Below are positions 1 through 5,402 of a DNA stretch of 5,402 bases, piece by piece (position 1 is the first letter of the stretch; the number at the start of each line of letters is the position of its first letter). The DNA lies in contig JBDLRB010000242.1 of the NCBI GenBank assembly GCA_039800205.1, positions 1 to 5,402 of the forward strand, written 5' to 3'. Under the pieces are notes generated by a model. The model searched no databases and had not been told where the DNA came from. It worked only from the letters and a program-made list of their open reading frames with translations. The stretch comes from SYIM01 sp039800205. GTDB taxonomy: Bacteria > Pseudomonadota > Gammaproteobacteria > Burkholderiales > Burkholderiaceae_E. The position numbers were made by a program, and so were the translations under genes.

Positions 1-1
1 C

Positions 2-232
2 GGCATCACGGTGAACTGCGTCCCGCCGGGCCGGATCCATTCCGAGCAGATTTTCCGAAACTACACGCCCGAATACCGGCAGTGGCAATGTGAAAACGAG
101 ATCCCAGTCGGTCGGTACGGCGAGCCGGAGGACATTGCCGCGCTGGTCACCTTCCTGGCCTCGCCCATTGCGGGTTACATCACCGGGACAGTCATTCCCG
201 TGGATGGCGGCTTGCGGCGCTATCAGTTCTGA
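2..232 (+). CDS. SDR family oxidoreductase, C-terminal fragment (5' end outside window)
   Basis: This is the last 76 codons of a classical short-chain dehydrogenase/reductase, an NAD(P)-dependent soluble enzyme that interconverts an alcohol and a ketone, often annotated as 3-oxoacyl-ACP reductase or FabG-like. The frame is open from base 2 to a TGA at 230-232. Visible family marks, in order, are the GITVNCVPPG segment (the VNxVxPG strand and loop that follows the catalytic helix), the PVGRYGEPEDIAALVTFLAS helix, and the terminal GYITGTVIPVDGG motif close to the stop. The nucleotide-binding TGxxxGxG and the catalytic Ser/Tyr/Lys lie upstream of the window, so cofactor and substrate cannot be judged. 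It ends 46 bases before the next gene on the same strand, so co-transcription is possible. The family call is secure; the substrate is unknown. Confidence 0.93.
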   Translation, partial: GITVNCVPPGRIHSEQIFRNYTPEYRQWQCENEIPVGRYGEPEDIAALVTFLASPIAGYITGTVIPVDGGLRRYQF

Positions 233-239
233 TGGGCCA

Positions 240-259
240 GGGGCCTGGCCTCAGGCCCC
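240..259 (+). terminator. GC-rich intergenic hairpin, possible weak terminator or attenuator
   Basis: A perfect 8-bp inverted repeat (GGGGCCTG at 240-247, CAGGCCCC at 252-259) with a 4-base loop starts 8 bases after the SDR stop codon. No run of T follows, so it is not a canonical intrinsic terminator. It may pause transcription, stabilise the SDR mRNA end, or tune expression of the gene starting at 279. The structure is seen directly; its function is inference. Confidence 0.4.
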
Positions 260-278
260 CACGCCCGATCGACCCGAC

Positions 279-1691
279 ATGCAGACCATTGCGATCGTGG
301 GGGGCGGATTCGCCGGTACGGCGATGGCCATTCATTTGAGTCGCGAGTCAAAGCGCCCGCTGCGCCTGATCGTCATCGATCCGGCCGAGACGCCGGGGCC
401 CGGGCGGGCGCATTCGTCGCCGCACCCGGATCATCGTTTGAACGGCCAGCCGGTCATGCACTCGCTTTACCCGGAGTCGCCGCTTCACTTCGAGCATTGG
501 TTAGCTGCTTCCGGCACGCTTGCAAACGATCCGCGAGCGATCGCAGAGCAGGGGGCGATTTATGCCCGACGACAGGATTTCGGTCGCTACCTCGCTCAGG
601 AGTTCCGTCGCCATCAGGAGGGCAATCCCAGTGCATCTGTACTGGAGCACCGCCGTGCAAGCGTGATCGCCCTTGAACCGGATCCGATCCGGCTTCAGTG
701 TCTGGATGGGCCGTTGATTCAGAGCGATGCCGTCGTTCTGGCCTTGGGCTGGGGGCAGGTCAGGGCGCCCGCTGGGCTGGAGGCGGTGTCGGATCACCCG
801 GCCTTCATCGATGATCCCTGGAGCTTGACGCGCCTGCGCGGCATTGCGCCCGACCAGACCGTTGTGCTCCTGGGGAGTGGCCTCACGGCACTCGATACGA
901 TGGTCACACTGGCCGAGCAGCGGCACCGCGGGCCGATTGTGACGGTGTCCCGGCGGGGCCGTCAGCCGCCGACGCAGCCCGTGCTGAAATCGCCGCTGTC
1001 GTCGGTCTGGGACTTGATGAATGCCTGGCCCGTGCCCTGGATTGAGCGCTACGGCCGACCCGCCGGCGCCCGGCAGGCGCTTCACACTTTTCGGGCGGAA
1101 CTCGAGCGGGTTCGAGGGCAAGGACTCAGCGATCAGGCGGCTTTCGACGGCTTGCGCGACGCGGTCCGGCATTTCTGGCCGGACTGGGCGCCGATCGAAA
1201 AGCGCCGCTTCATGCGTCATCTGAAGGCGCATTACGACCTGGTCCGCTATCGTGCGCCGCCCCAGACCCGGGCCATCGTCGATCGGCTGGTCAGCGAGGG
1301 GCAGTTGGAAGCCTTGGCCGGCCGTGTGGTGGGCGCAACCGCGTTGGCGTCCGGCCCGATCGATCTGGAGATTCGGCCGCGGGGGGGACAAGGCCTGAGT
1401 CGGCTCCGCGCCGATGCCCTGATCAATTGCACGGGGCCTCAGCCAAGACCGAGCCGGTCCGGCAATCCCCTCTGGCTGTCCTTGATCGCCCGGGGCTGGG
1501 CCCGAGATCACCCGAGCGGCCTTGGGGTCGATGTGGACGGCCAGGCCCGGTTGCTCGGTGCCGAAGGTCGGCCCGTGCCCGATCTCTATGCGGTCGGGCC
1601 CGCAACGATCGGTCAGTTTGGTGAAATCTCGGCGGCCCCGCATATTGCGCGCCAGGTGCGCGAGGTTGCGAAGCGGCTGGCAAGCAACTGA
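279..1691 (+). CDS. FAD/NAD(P)-binding oxidoreductase, COG4529 (YdhS-like) family
   Basis: This 470-residue soluble flavoprotein resembles the poorly characterised COG4529/NAD_binding_9 (PF13454) group. Residues 3-13 form the N-terminal Rossmann strand and glycine loop (TIAIVGGGFAG) for FAD, with acidic D34 at the end of the second strand. The family-typical stretch at about 38-75 (ETPGPGRAHS, LNGQPVMHSLYP, HFEHWL) follows. A second dinucleotide motif, LLGSGLTALDT (197-207), probably binds NAD(P)H. The late motifs are RRFMRHLKAHYDLVRYRAPP (309-328), INCTGP (382-387) and LYAVGP (436-441). The start at 279 is chosen because it places the GGGFAG loop at the expected N-terminus. The frame stays open upstream to about 90, but that part reads as a shadow of the SDR gene. 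No Shine-Dalgarno precedes the ATG. The electron acceptor and substrate are unknown; an N-hydroxylating monooxygenase-like or reductase role would fit the fold. It follows the SDR and precedes tcuA on the same strand. Confidence 0.88.
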   Translation: MQTIAIVGGGFAGTAMAIHLSRESKRPLRLIVIDPAETPGPGRAHSSPHPDHRLNGQPVMHSLYPESPLHFEHWLAASGTLANDPRAIAEQGAIYARRQDFGRYLAQEFRRHQEGNPSASVLEHRRASVIALEPDPIRLQCLDGPLIQSDAVVLALGWGQVRAPAGLEAVSDHPAFIDDPWSLTRLRGIAPDQTVVLLGSGLTALDTMVTLAEQRHRGPIVTVSRRGRQPPTQPVLKSPLSSVWDLMNAWPVPWIERYGRPAGARQALHTFRAELERVRGQGLSDQAAFDGLRDAVRHFWPDWAPIEKRRFMRHLKAHYDLVRYRAPPQTRAIVDRLVSEGQLEALAGRVVGATALASGPIDLEIRPRGGQGLSRLRADALINCTGPQPRPSRSGNPLWLSLIARGWARDHPSGLGVDVDGQARLLGAEGRPVPDLYAVGPATIGQFGEISAAPHIARQVREVAKRLASN

Positions 1692-1732
1692 GCGCACGCT
1701 CGGCGCCGCGCCATTTGCCCATGCGCTGGTAA

Positions 1733-1762
1733 GGTCGCAGCCAAATCGTTAAAGTTGCGACC
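1733..1762 (+). promoter_or_regulatory. 7-bp inverted repeat upstream of tcuA (candidate operator or 5' UTR stem)
   Basis: GGTCGCA (1733-1739) and TGCGACC (1756-1762) are perfect reverse complements separated by 16 bases of more A/T-rich sequence. The right arm ends 6 bases before the AGGAGG of tcuA. In Salmonella the tcu operon is controlled by the LysR-type regulator TcuR, so a dyad just before tcuA is a reasonable candidate operator. Alternatively the transcript could fold into a 7-bp stem near the ribosome binding site. The repeat is observed; either role is inferred, and a chance dyad in GC-rich DNA cannot be excluded. Confidence 0.35.
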
Positions 1763-1768
1763 CGGGTC

Positions 1769-1774
1769 AGGAGG
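1769..1774 (+). promoter_or_regulatory. Ribosome binding site of tcuA
   Basis: A full AGGAGG Shine-Dalgarno sits 4 bases before the ATG at 1779. This decides the start against the in-frame ATG at 1755, which has no such site and would add eight residues ahead of the FAD-binding strand. Confidence 0.8.
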
Positions 1775-1778
1775 GAGT

Positions 1779-3251
1779 ATGACAACAGACGTTCTGGTGG
1801 TCGGGGGCGGTAATGCCGCACTCTGCGCAGCCTTGATGGCGCTCGAGGCCGGGGCAAGTGTTCGAATCCTCGAGGCTGCCCCGCGCGAGTGGCGCGGCGG
1901 CAATTCGATGCACACACGAAATCTTCGCTGTATGCACGATGCGCCTCAGGATGTGCTGGTCGAGGCCTATCCTGAGGAGGAGTTCTGGCAGGATCTGCTG
2001 CGGGTGACGGGCGGCATCACAACCGAATATCTGGCCCGGCTGGTGATCCGTTCATCGTCGACGTGCCGGCCGTGGATGGTCAAGCACGGCGTGCGCTTCC
2101 AGCCATCCTTGTCCGGCGCACTGCACACCGCCCGTACCAATGCGTTTTTCATGGGGGGCGGCAAGGCGCTGGTCAATGCCTATTTTCGGAGCGCCGAGCG
2201 GATGGGCGCTCGGGTCGACTATCAGGCCGAGACCGTCGGCATCGAGATGGAGGGCGATCGGTTCGTGGCTGCGCTCGTCGACCACCACCAGCCTGATGGC
2301 TCCGTGCGGCGCGAGCGGGTCGAGGCCCGTGCCTGCGTGCTGGCCTGCAGTGGCTTCGAATCCGATCGCGAGTGGCTGCGCGAAGCCTGGGGCGTCAACG
2401 AGCAGGGCGAGCATCCGGCCGACAATTTTCTGATCCGCGGCACCCGCTATAACCGCGGGGTGGTGCTTCGCGACATGATCCGCCACGGCGCCGATACGCT
2501 GGGTGACCCCACCCAGGCGCATATGGTGGCCATCGATGCCCGTGCACCCCTTTATGACGGCGGGATCTGCACCCGGATCGACTGCGTGTCGCTGGGCGTC
2601 GTGCTCAACCGCGATGCGCGGCGTTTTTATGACGAGGGTGAAGACTTCTGGCCCAAGCGCTATGCAATCTGGGGGCGTCTGGTGGCGCTGCAGCCGGGCC
2701 AGACGGCCTGGTGCGTGATCGACGCCAAGGCAGTCGGCCGTTTCATGCCGCCGGTTTTCCCCGGTGTGCGAGCGGATACGTTGCCCGAACTCGCGCGCTT
2801 GATCGGGATGGACATAGGCCGATTCATGGAAACCCTGAACGCCTACAACGCCGCGTGTCGGGTGGGGCGCTTCGATCATACGGTTCTGGATGATTGTCAT
2901 ACCGAGGGCGTGACGCCGGCCAAGACCCACTGGGCGCGCCCCATCGACACAGCGCCCTTCTTCGGATATCCGTTGAAGCCAGGCGTGACCTTTACCTATC
3001 TGGGCTTGCGAACCAACCAGACGACGGCTGTCCATTTTGGGGGGCGGCCCAGTCCCAATCTGTTTTCGGCAGGAGAAATCATGGCGGGCAATGTGCTCGG
3101 CAAGGGCTACACCGCGGGGGTAGGGATGAGCATTGGCACGGCCTTTGGCCGCATCGCGGGCAACCATGCCGCAGCCGCTGCGCTCGGCATCGAGCCGGTT
3201 GATCCGTGGGTGCTGGCCGATCAAGGGGAGGTCAGTCATGCAGACGCTTGA
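1779..3251 (+). CDS. tcuA: FAD-dependent tricarballylate dehydrogenase TcuA
   Basis: This 490-residue flavoprotein belongs to the fumarate reductase/succinate dehydrogenase flavoprotein superfamily (PF00890). In Salmonella, TcuA oxidises tricarballylate to cis-aconitate using FAD, and TcuB reoxidises the flavin. Residues 4-14 (DVLVVGGGNAA) are the FAD Rossmann motif, with E32 ending the second strand. The block REWRGGNSMHTRNLRCMHDA (36-55) is highly characteristic of TcuA, as are RSSSTCRPWMVKHGVRFQP (91-109) and ARTNAFFMGGGKALVNAYF (118-136). The C-terminal FAD/substrate region contains GLRTNQTTAVHF (409-420) and AGEIMAGNVLGKGYTAG (431-447). It is slightly longer than the roughly 470-residue Salmonella protein as I recall it, the extra being at the C-terminus. 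The last 14 bases overlap tcuB, which suggests translational coupling. The main alternative is a CobZ-like precorrin-3B synthase flavoprotein half, since CobZ is homologous. The family is secure; the exact substrate is inferred. Confidence 0.92.
   Translation: MTTDVLVVGGGNAALCAALMALEAGASVRILEAAPREWRGGNSMHTRNLRCMHDAPQDVLVEAYPEEEFWQDLLRVTGGITTEYLARLVIRSSSTCRPWMVKHGVRFQPSLSGALHTARTNAFFMGGGKALVNAYFRSAERMGARVDYQAETVGIEMEGDRFVAALVDHHQPDGSVRRERVEARACVLACSGFESDREWLREAWGVNEQGEHPADNFLIRGTRYNRGVVLRDMIRHGADTLGDPTQAHMVAIDARAPLYDGGICTRIDCVSLGVVLNRDARRFYDEGEDFWPKRYAIWGRLVALQPGQTAWCVIDAKAVGRFMPPVFPGVRADTLPELARLIGMDIGRFMETLNAYNAACRVGRFDHTVLDDCHTEGVTPAKTHWARPIDTAPFFGYPLKPGVTFTYLGLRTNQTTAVHFGGRPSPNLFSAGEIMAGNVLGKGYTAGVGMSIGTAFGRIAGNHAAAAALGIEPVDPWVLADQGEVSHADA
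3227..3231 (+). promoter_or_regulatory. Ribosome binding site of tcuB, inside the end of tcuA
   Basis: GGAGG, within a longer purine run from 3223, lies 6 bases before the ATG at 3238. This fixes the tcuB start there and not at upstream in-frame starts inside tcuA. The site lies within tcuA coding sequence, consistent with coupled translation. Confidence 0.75.
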
Positions 3252-4458
3252 GTCGTTGACAAAAGAGGCACAGCGCCTGGGTGAAGGGGTGTCGGGTGCC
3301 GCGGTTCAGCGAATGTCAATTGGCGGATTGAGCGGGCCAGCCGCTGAGAGTCCGGCTGAGGTCGAAGTGGCTCGACAGATGGCGATCTGCAATGCCTGCC
3401 GGTACTGTGAGGGCTTTTGTGCGGTGTTCCCCGCCATGACCCGTCGGCTTGATTTTGGGCAGGCCGATGTGCATTACCTCGCCAACCTGTGCCACAACTG
3501 CGGCGCCTGCCTGCACGCTTGCCAGTACGCCCCGCCGCATGAGTTCATGGTCAATGTGCCGCGAGCCATGGCGCAGTTGCGTGGCCAGACCTACACTGAT
3601 TACGCATGGCCTGCGGCGCTGGGGGGCTTGTATCGCCGCAATGGTCTGGTCGTTGCGCTGGCCCTTGCGTTGGGGTTGGCGCTCTTTCTGATGCTGGCTG
3701 CAGCCCGTCAGGGAGGCCTCTGGGGCGCAGTGCCGGAAGGCAGTTTCTATGCGATTTTTCCCCACAACCTGATGGTGTCGATGTTTCTTCCGGTCTTCCT
3801 GTTTGCGATGCTTGCGTTAGGCCTGGGGCTGACGCGTTTCTGGCGGGCGGTCAAGCCGGCGACAGGTGGCGCGGACCTGGGCGGCGCTGCGGCGGCCGAA
3901 GGCGCGCATGCGGCCTTGCGCCTCAAGTATCTGGACGGGGGGCACGGCGAGGGGTGCCACAATGAAGACGACGGGTGGACTCAGGCGCGCCGCCGTTATC
4001 ACCACCTGACCTTTTACGGTTTCATGTTCTGCTTTGCGGCAACCAGCATCGCCACGATCTACCACTATGTGTTTGGATGGCAGGCCCCATACGGCTGGAC
4101 CAGTCTGCCCAAGCTGTTCGGCATCACGGGCGGGGTGGCGATGGTGATGGGCACGGTCGGCCTGTGGCGGCTTCGCATGCGGCGCCACTCCGACCATCTC
4201 GAGCCGAGTCAGCACGGCATGGATCTGGGGTTCATCGCGCTCCTGTTCCTGACAGCCTCGACGGGGCTGCTGCTGATGCTGCTGAAGGAAACGGCCGCGC
4301 TGCCTGCGATGCTGTGCGTGCATCTGGGCGCCGTGATGGCGCTTTTCCTGACCATGCCCTATGGCAAGTTTGCCCACGGGTTCTATCGGTCGGCCGCCTT
4401 GTTGCGCTATGCCGTTGAGCGCCGATTGCCCAACAAGCTTGGCTTGTCAGGCGAATGA
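3238..4458 (+). CDS. tcuB: Tricarballylate utilisation membrane iron-sulfur protein TcuB
   Basis: This 406-residue integral membrane electron carrier is the partner of TcuA; in Salmonella, TcuB reoxidises reduced FAD in TcuA and feeds electrons to the respiratory chain. The cytoplasmic N-terminal part has two ferredoxin-like cysteine sets: C51-x2-C54-x2-C57-x3-C61 and C85-x2-C88-x2-C91-x3-C95, enough for two iron-sulfur clusters, probably [4Fe-4S]. About six hydrophobic segments follow, near 137-155, 178-200, 257-280, 294-310, 330-349 and 357-374. Histidines in or beside them (H176, H255, H256, H276, H362, H380) could ligate haem, but I cannot assign pairs. Between the second and third segments is an Ala/Gly-rich linker (about 209-224) and a Gly/His/Cys loop (235-242). 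The gene overlaps tcuA by 14 bases, as expected for obligate partners. It is homologous to the C-terminal half of Rhodobacter CobZ (TIGR02484-type, CitB). No tcuC follows. The family is confident; the physiological substrate pathway is less certain. Confidence 0.92.
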   Translation: MQTLESLTKEAQRLGEGVSGAAVQRMSIGGLSGPAAESPAEVEVARQMAICNACRYCEGFCAVFPAMTRRLDFGQADVHYLANLCHNCGACLHACQYAPPHEFMVNVPRAMAQLRGQTYTDYAWPAALGGLYRRNGLVVALALALGLALFLMLAAARQGGLWGAVPEGSFYAIFPHNLMVSMFLPVFLFAMLALGLGLTRFWRAVKPATGGADLGGAAAAEGAHAALRLKYLDGGHGEGCHNEDDGWTQARRRYHHLTFYGFMFCFAATSIATIYHYVFGWQAPYGWTSLPKLFGITGGVAMVMGTVGLWRLRMRRHSDHLEPSQHGMDLGFIALLFLTASTGLLLMLLKETAALPAMLCVHLGAVMALFLTMPYGKFAHGFYRSAALLRYAVERRLPNKLGLSGE

Positions 4459-4463
4459 GCACA

Positions 4464-4486
4464 CCGGGGACGGTGAACGTCCCCGG
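4464..4486. terminator. Hairpin between convergent genes, likely bidirectional terminator
   Basis: A perfect 9-bp stem (CCGGGGACG at 4464-4472, CGTCCCCGG at 4478-4486) with a GTGAA loop begins 5 bases after the tcuB stop. It ends 17 bases before the stop of the convergent MBL gene. Its position between two gene ends and its strong GC stem fit a shared terminator. No clear T-tract follows on either strand, so termination may be imperfect or the stem may mainly protect 3' ends. Confidence 0.6.
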
Positions 4487-4503
4487 CGCCCGGTTGGGCC
4501 GAT

Positions 4504-5364
4504 TCAGAGCGCATTGACCGGGATTTTCAGGTAAGACACGCCGTTGGCCTCGGGTGGGGGCATCTCACCGGCCCGGATGTTGACCTGAACCGCAGGCAGG
4601 ATCAGCACCGGCATGGCGAGCGTTGCATCCCGACGGGTGCGCATCTCGACGAACTGTTCTTCACTGATGCCCTCCCGAATGTGGATGTTGGCCGCCCGCT
4701 GCTCGGCCACCGTCGTCTGCCAGGCAATCTCGCGTCCGGCGGGCGGATAGTCGTGGCACATGAAGAGGCGGGTCTCGCCGGGCAGTGACAGGATTCGATG
4801 GGTGGACCGGTAAAGGGTCCGGGCGTCCCCCCCCGGAAAATCGCAACGGGCCGTACCCACGTCGGGCATGAACATCGTGTCTCCGACGAACACTGCATCT
4901 CCGATCCGATAGGCCATGCAGGCCGGTGTGTGCCCCGGCACGGACAGCGCTTCGCCCTCGAGATCACCAAAGCGGAACCGCTCACCTTCGGCCAGCAAGT
5001 GGTTGAACTGCGAACCGTCGGTCGCGAAACCCGGTTCGAGGTTGAAGATGCCCTTGAAGACGGATTGGACCGTCCGGATCGATTCCCCGATTGCAATCCG
5101 GCCCCCGAGTCGCTCGCGAAGCCAGGGCGCCGCCGAAAGATGATCCGCGTGCGCGTGGGTCTCAAGAATCCAGTCCACAGTGAGCGCCTTCTCCTTGACG
5201 AAGGCCACCACCTTTTCGGCCGATGCGGTACTCGTCCGACCGGACTTCGGATCGTAGTCGAGGACCGAGTCAATGATTGCGGCATGCCCGCCCGTGCGGT
5301 CATAGACGACATAGCTGACCGTCCAGGTGGCGGGGTCGAAAAAGCCTTCAACGATCGGATTCAT
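4504..5364 (-). CDS. MBL-fold metallohydrolase, persulfide dioxygenase/ETHE1-like (Blh-like)
   Basis: This 286-residue metallo-beta-lactamase-fold protein belongs to the persulfide dioxygenase/glyoxalase II-like subgroup. Members of that subgroup oxidise glutathione persulfide to sulfite with one non-haem iron, or hydrolyse thioesters. The metal motif THAHADH (69-75: H70, H72, D74, H75) is intact, followed by PGHT (H145), GDTMF (D162) and CHDY (H204). The iron ligands of ETHE1-type enzymes would correspond to H70, H145 and D162. The stretch RCDFPGGDARTLYRSTH (173-189) resembles the DFxxGxxxxLYxSxH signature of persulfide dioxygenases. It is about 30 residues longer than human ETHE1, with a C-terminal tail ending NGVSYLKIPVNAL. 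The start is supported by AGGAAG 8 bases upstream. The gene converges on tcuB and is probably an independent transcription unit; its role in sulfide or persulfide handling is inferred from the family. A glyoxalase II-like thioesterase is the main alternative. Confidence 0.87.
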   Translation of the reverse strand: MNPIVEGFFDPATWTVSYVVYDRTGGHAAIIDSVLDYDPKSGRTSTASAEKVVAFVKEKALTVDWILETHAHADHLSAAPWLRERLGGRIAIGESIRTVQSVFKGIFNLEPGFATDGSQFNHLLAEGERFRFGDLEGEALSVPGHTPACMAYRIGDAVFVGDTMFMPDVGTARCDFPGGDARTLYRSTHRILSLPGETRLFMCHDYPPAGREIAWQTTVAEQRAANIHIREGISEEQFVEMRTRRDATLAMPVLILPAVQVNIRAGEMPPPEANGVSYLKIPVNAL

Positions 5365-5372
5365 GATGAGCG

Positions 5373-5378
5373 CTTCCT
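5373..5378 (-). promoter_or_regulatory. Ribosome binding site of the MBL-fold gene
   Basis: On the minus strand AGGAAG lies 8 bases before the ATG (5364-5362), a good Shine-Dalgarno at normal spacing that supports this start. Confidence 0.65.
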
Positions 5379-5388
5379 GTTGCTGCGG

Positions 5389-5399
5389 TTGATATTCAA
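5389..5399 (-). promoter_or_regulatory. A/T-rich element upstream of the MBL-fold gene, possible promoter or operator part
   Basis: TTGATATTCAA (plus strand) is an A/T-rich 11-mer with 4-bp inverted ends, standing out in GC-rich surroundings 25 bases above the MBL start codon. On the minus strand GAATAT could be a -10 box. The window ends too close to see a -35 or a full operator, so this is only a candidate. Confidence 0.25.
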
Positions 5400-5402
5400 G
5401 AA

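Larger units (their letters stand above)
1692..1778 (+). other. 87-base spacer upstream of tcuA, probable regulatory region
   Basis: The gap between the COG4529 gene and tcuA is the longest same-strand intergenic stretch in the window, and it includes an A/T-richer part (about 1741-1755). It holds an inverted repeat (listed separately) and the tcuA ribosome binding site. I looked for sigma70 boxes and found no convincing -35/-10 pair: TTGCCC at 1715-1720 has no partner at the right distance, and TTAAAG at 1749-1754 lacks a credible -35. A promoter for tcuAB here is plausible from spacing alone. Confidence 0.4.

Noticed and set aside
90..278. N-terminal extension of the COG4529 gene overlapping the SDR gene
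   Set aside because: The extra 63 residues are Arg/Pro/Ser-rich with no family similarity and lie in a different frame of the SDR end; the FAD motif begins right after the ATG at 279.
501..1697. Minus-strand open frame of 398 codons opposite the COG4529 gene
   Set aside because: It lies almost wholly opposite a gene with clear FAD/NAD(P) motifs, shows no recognisable domain, and is rich in Arg, Pro, Gly and His as expected from antisense reading of GC-rich DNA.
1701..1708. CGGCGCCG palindrome after the COG4529 stop
   Set aside because: Short self-complementary GC words are common in DNA of this composition; no loop or flanking signal supports a role.
2052..3239. Minus-strand open frame of 395 codons opposite tcuA
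   Set aside because: Antisense shadow of a well-supported flavoprotein gene; its composition is His/Arg/Gly-rich and no motif is recognisable.
3817..4377. Minus-strand open frame opposite the membrane part of tcuB
   Set aside because: Gln/Arg/His-rich shadow of hydrophobic codons on the other strand, with no family signature.
4602..5351. Second long minus-strand frame within the MBL-fold gene
   Set aside because: Out-of-frame shadow of the MBL gene, Arg/Ser/Pro-rich and without motifs, whereas the 4504-5364 frame has every metal-binding residue.

Overview
The window is GC-rich (well over 60% by eye), tightly packed bacterial chromosome with good Shine-Dalgarno sites, an overlapping gene pair and families typical of Proteobacteria. 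A gamma- or betaproteobacterium with a respiratory, oxidative metabolism fits best. The sequence alone does not fix the genus. No mobile element, CRISPR array, tRNA or rRNA was seen.

Layout. Bases 1-232 (+) hold the C-terminal end of a short-chain dehydrogenase/reductase (SDR). A short GC-rich hairpin (240-259) follows. At 279-1691 (+) lies a 470-residue FAD/NAD(P)-binding protein of the COG4529 (YdhS-like) type. An 87-base spacer carries a 7-bp inverted repeat (1733-1762) and a strong ribosome binding site. It leads into a two-gene unit: tcuA (1779-3251), an FAD-dependent tricarballylate dehydrogenase-type flavoprotein, and tcuB (3238-4458), its membrane iron-sulfur partner. The two genes overlap by 14 bases. 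A perfect 9-bp hairpin (4464-4486) lies between tcuB and a convergent gene, 4504-5364 (-). That gene encodes a metallo-beta-lactamase-fold protein of the persulfide dioxygenase/ETHE1-like group. The last 38 bases (5365-5402) are its upstream region.

How the genes fit together. By analogy with Salmonella, TcuA oxidises tricarballylate to cis-aconitate and TcuB passes the electrons from the reduced flavin into the respiratory chain. The transporter gene tcuC does not follow tcuB here; a convergent gene does. The upstream SDR and COG4529 genes run in the same direction and could be co-transcribed, but nothing in their sequence ties them to tricarballylate. TcuA/TcuB are also homologous to the two halves of Rhodobacter capsulatus CobZ (precorrin-3B synthase), so a cobalamin role is the main alternative; no other cob gene is visible. 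The MBL gene is probably a separate transcription unit with a sulfur-related or detoxification role.

Overall this is mostly ordinary core or niche metabolism. The points worth a second look are the inverted repeat before tcuA, the gene neighbourhood of tcuAB, and the hairpin and missing Shine-Dalgarno before the COG4529 gene. I see no convincing new multi-gene system.
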